From NCBI GenBank assembly GCA_023424585.1, contig JAFADT010000218.1, positions 1-5,877 on the forward strand: a stretch of DNA of 5,877 bases, given 5' to 3'. The notes under the pieces are model-generated. The model was not told where the DNA came from, made no database searches, and saw only the letters and a program-made list of their open reading frames with translations. Origin of the DNA: Pseudomonadota bacterium. Its GTDB lineage: Bacteria > Myxococcota > Myxococcia > Myxococcales > Myxococcaceae. The translations under genes were made by a program, and so were the position numbers. Positions 4,648 through 5,877 of this stretch are shown here, piece by piece (position 1 is the first letter of the stretch; each line of letters opens with the position of its first letter).

Positions 4648-5835
4648 ATGATGAAGGCAGTATCCAAGGCCCTGGCGCTCCTGGCGCTCACTGCGTCCAC
4701 CTTCGCGTCCGCGCAGGACTACCAGGACACCACGCCGTATGTCGTCGACTCGGCGAAGTACCCGTACACGCTCTATCCGTCCAACACCCAGCTGGACGAC
4801 AAGACTCCGTGGGAGACGCCGGTCCTCCCGTTCAACCCGAGCAGCACCTACACGGCGCCGGAGCAGGACGCCGTCGTCCAGGCCGAGTCGGAGCTGCTCA
4901 ACGCGCCTGTCTATCTCGACATGAATGACGGCATGAGGCACCTGCAGTACGGCCAGGCCACCATTCCGGAGGCCGCCACGCAGAACGTGCCGCCGCCGAC
5001 GGAGACGGTGCCGACGCAGGACCTGTCCGGGCTGCGCTCCGCGGAGCTGGGGGCGGCGCTCACCGGGCCCGTCACCAAGAGCTACCAGCGCACCGAGCTG
5101 TTCGGTAACAACATCTTCGGCGCTGGCTACAACGTCAGCGCGGCCATCACCGCGACGCCCGCCACCAGCACCACGGCGAAGAAGCAGGAGGCGCTCACCG
5201 AGGGCCGGGTCCACGGCACCGCCTTCAACATCCAGAAGGAGCTGGTGCGCGGTCGCGCCACCGTCTGCGGGCAGCAGGGCGGCTGCAACAGCGGCAACGC
5301 GGCGCTGTACGCCATGGGCGCGATGATCTGGAGCACCAGCCTCGCCGGCAACTTCGCGCCGACCCCGATCAACTGGTCCCGGTCCTTCTTCTCCGTGTCC
5401 AAGACGTTCATGGTCGGCCCTGTCCCGCTCACCGTGAAGGCCTCGCTGACGGGCGGCGTGACGATGCGCGTGAATGGCCAGGTGAACCCCCTGGTCGCCG
5501 CGCTCACCGGCGCCGCGGGCGGCTTCGCCAACGTGGTGGCCTCCGCCGCGGTGAACGTCGCCATCGCCAGCTTTGGCGTGACCGGCTCCCTGCGGCTGAT
5601 CAACGCCACGGTGGAGGCCCTGGCCAGCCTCGACTGGAGCCTCTGCATGGCTTCCTGGAGGCTCAAGACGTCCCTCAACCTGAACGCGCTCTCGGGCACG
5701 CTGACGGGGTTCGTGAAGATCAAGCTCCTGTTCTTCAAGAAGACCTGGAACGTCACCATCGCGAACTGGTCCGGCATCGTGAGGAACCTCGTCCTGTACA
5801 ACGCCTCCGGCTCCATCTCGGCCTCGGGCTGCTAG
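4648..5835 (+). CDS. Secreted protein of unknown function, probably beta-rich
   Basis: Complete, 395 residues; I do not recognise a named domain. Residues 1-22 are a Sec signal peptide: K3 and K7, a hydrophobic core of about 8-19, and A-S-A before Q23, so the mature chain would begin Q-D-Y. There is no lipobox, so it is probably periplasmic or released. Residues 23-125 are rich in Pro, Thr, Tyr and Asp and probably extended. From about 140 the chain alternates small and hydrophobic residues in short strands, with S-K-T-F-M-V-G-P-V-P-L-T-V (251-263), an Ala/Gly-rich stretch (283-310) and repeated strand-turn patterns to the end. Four cysteines (207, 213, 333 and the very last residue, 395) allow two disulfides. 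The gene has its own 5' region, shared with the divergent kinase gene and containing the four-site cluster, which suggests linked control. An adhesin, matrix or lipid-binding role is possible but unsupported. Confidence 0.85.
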   Translation: MMKAVSKALALLALTASTFASAQDYQDTTPYVVDSAKYPYTLYPSNTQLDDKTPWETPVLPFNPSSTYTAPEQDAVVQAESELLNAPVYLDMNDGMRHLQYGQATIPEAATQNVPPPTETVPTQDLSGLRSAELGAALTGPVTKSYQRTELFGNNIFGAGYNVSAAITATPATSTTAKKQEALTEGRVHGTAFNIQKELVRGRATVCGQQGGCNSGNAALYAMGAMIWSTSLAGNFAPTPINWSRSFFSVSKTFMVGPVPLTVKASLTGGVTMRVNGQVNPLVAALTGAAGGFANVVASAAVNVAIASFGVTGSLRLINATVEALASLDWSLCMASWRLKTSLNLNALSGTLTGFVKIKLLFFKKTWNVTIANWSGIVRNLVLYNASGSISASGC

Positions 5836-5854
5836 CCGGGCTGCCCCTGCCACC

Positions 5855-5866
5855 GCGCGGCCGCGC
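5855..5866. repeat. 12-bp perfect palindrome after the secreted-protein gene
   Basis: GCGCGGCCGCGC reads the same on both strands and lies 19 bp after the stop codon, near the right edge. It has no loop and no following T-run inside the window. In DNA of this composition it may be chance. The 42 bases after the stop hold nothing else. Confidence 0.2.
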
Positions 5867-5877
5867 CCTGGAGGCGC

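Noticed and set aside
4552..5853. A 433-codon open frame on the minus strand opposite the secreted protein
   Set aside because: Its translation is Arg/Gly/Val-rich without recognisable domains. The plus strand has a signal peptide, a ribosome binding site and sensible composition.
1..5877. tRNA, rRNA, CRISPR or toxin-antitoxin modules
   Set aside because: No tRNA-like fold, rRNA segment, regularly spaced repeat array or recognisable toxin-antitoxin pair was seen on either strand by reading.

Overview
The window is GC-rich, soil-bacterium-like DNA that most probably comes from a myxobacterium. Three things point there: a long Hanks-type Ser/Thr kinase with a membrane anchor and kinesin-light-chain-type TPRs, a fragment of a DUSAM-domain gene (a family known mainly from Stigmatella/Myxococcus relatives), and two secreted proteins of the lineage-specific kind. 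No RNA gene, CRISPR array or replication origin was seen.

Left part (1-505): the minus strand carries the 5' part of a secreted cysteine-rich protein that runs off the window edge. It is preceded by a possible 22-codon cysteine-rich leader ORF whose stop overlaps its start codon (ATGA). Upstream lie two palindromes of the form TGACNNGTCA, 21 bp apart centre to centre.

Middle (505-1401): a graveyard of broken elements. In order there is a 3' fragment of a DUSAM gene (+), the right end of an IS21-family element with the last part of istB (-) and two 15-bp terminal-type repeats, and the 5' end of an IS256-family transposase (+) that breaks off at about 1348. None of these can encode a working protein. 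The debris ends 54 bp from the stop codon of the kinase gene, which looks intact.

Right part (1402-5877): a complete 947-residue kinase-TM-TPR receptor gene (-) is transcribed divergently from a complete 395-residue secreted protein of unknown function (+). The 402-bp region between them holds four related 14-18 bp sites (core ACACCCGTTACCAG; one inverted, one with a 3-bp insertion), the least expected structure in the window. A reasonable but unproven reading is that the membrane kinase and the exported protein are co-regulated through these sites. The kinase domain would act in the cytoplasm and its TPR domain in the periplasm, where it might sense a protein partner.
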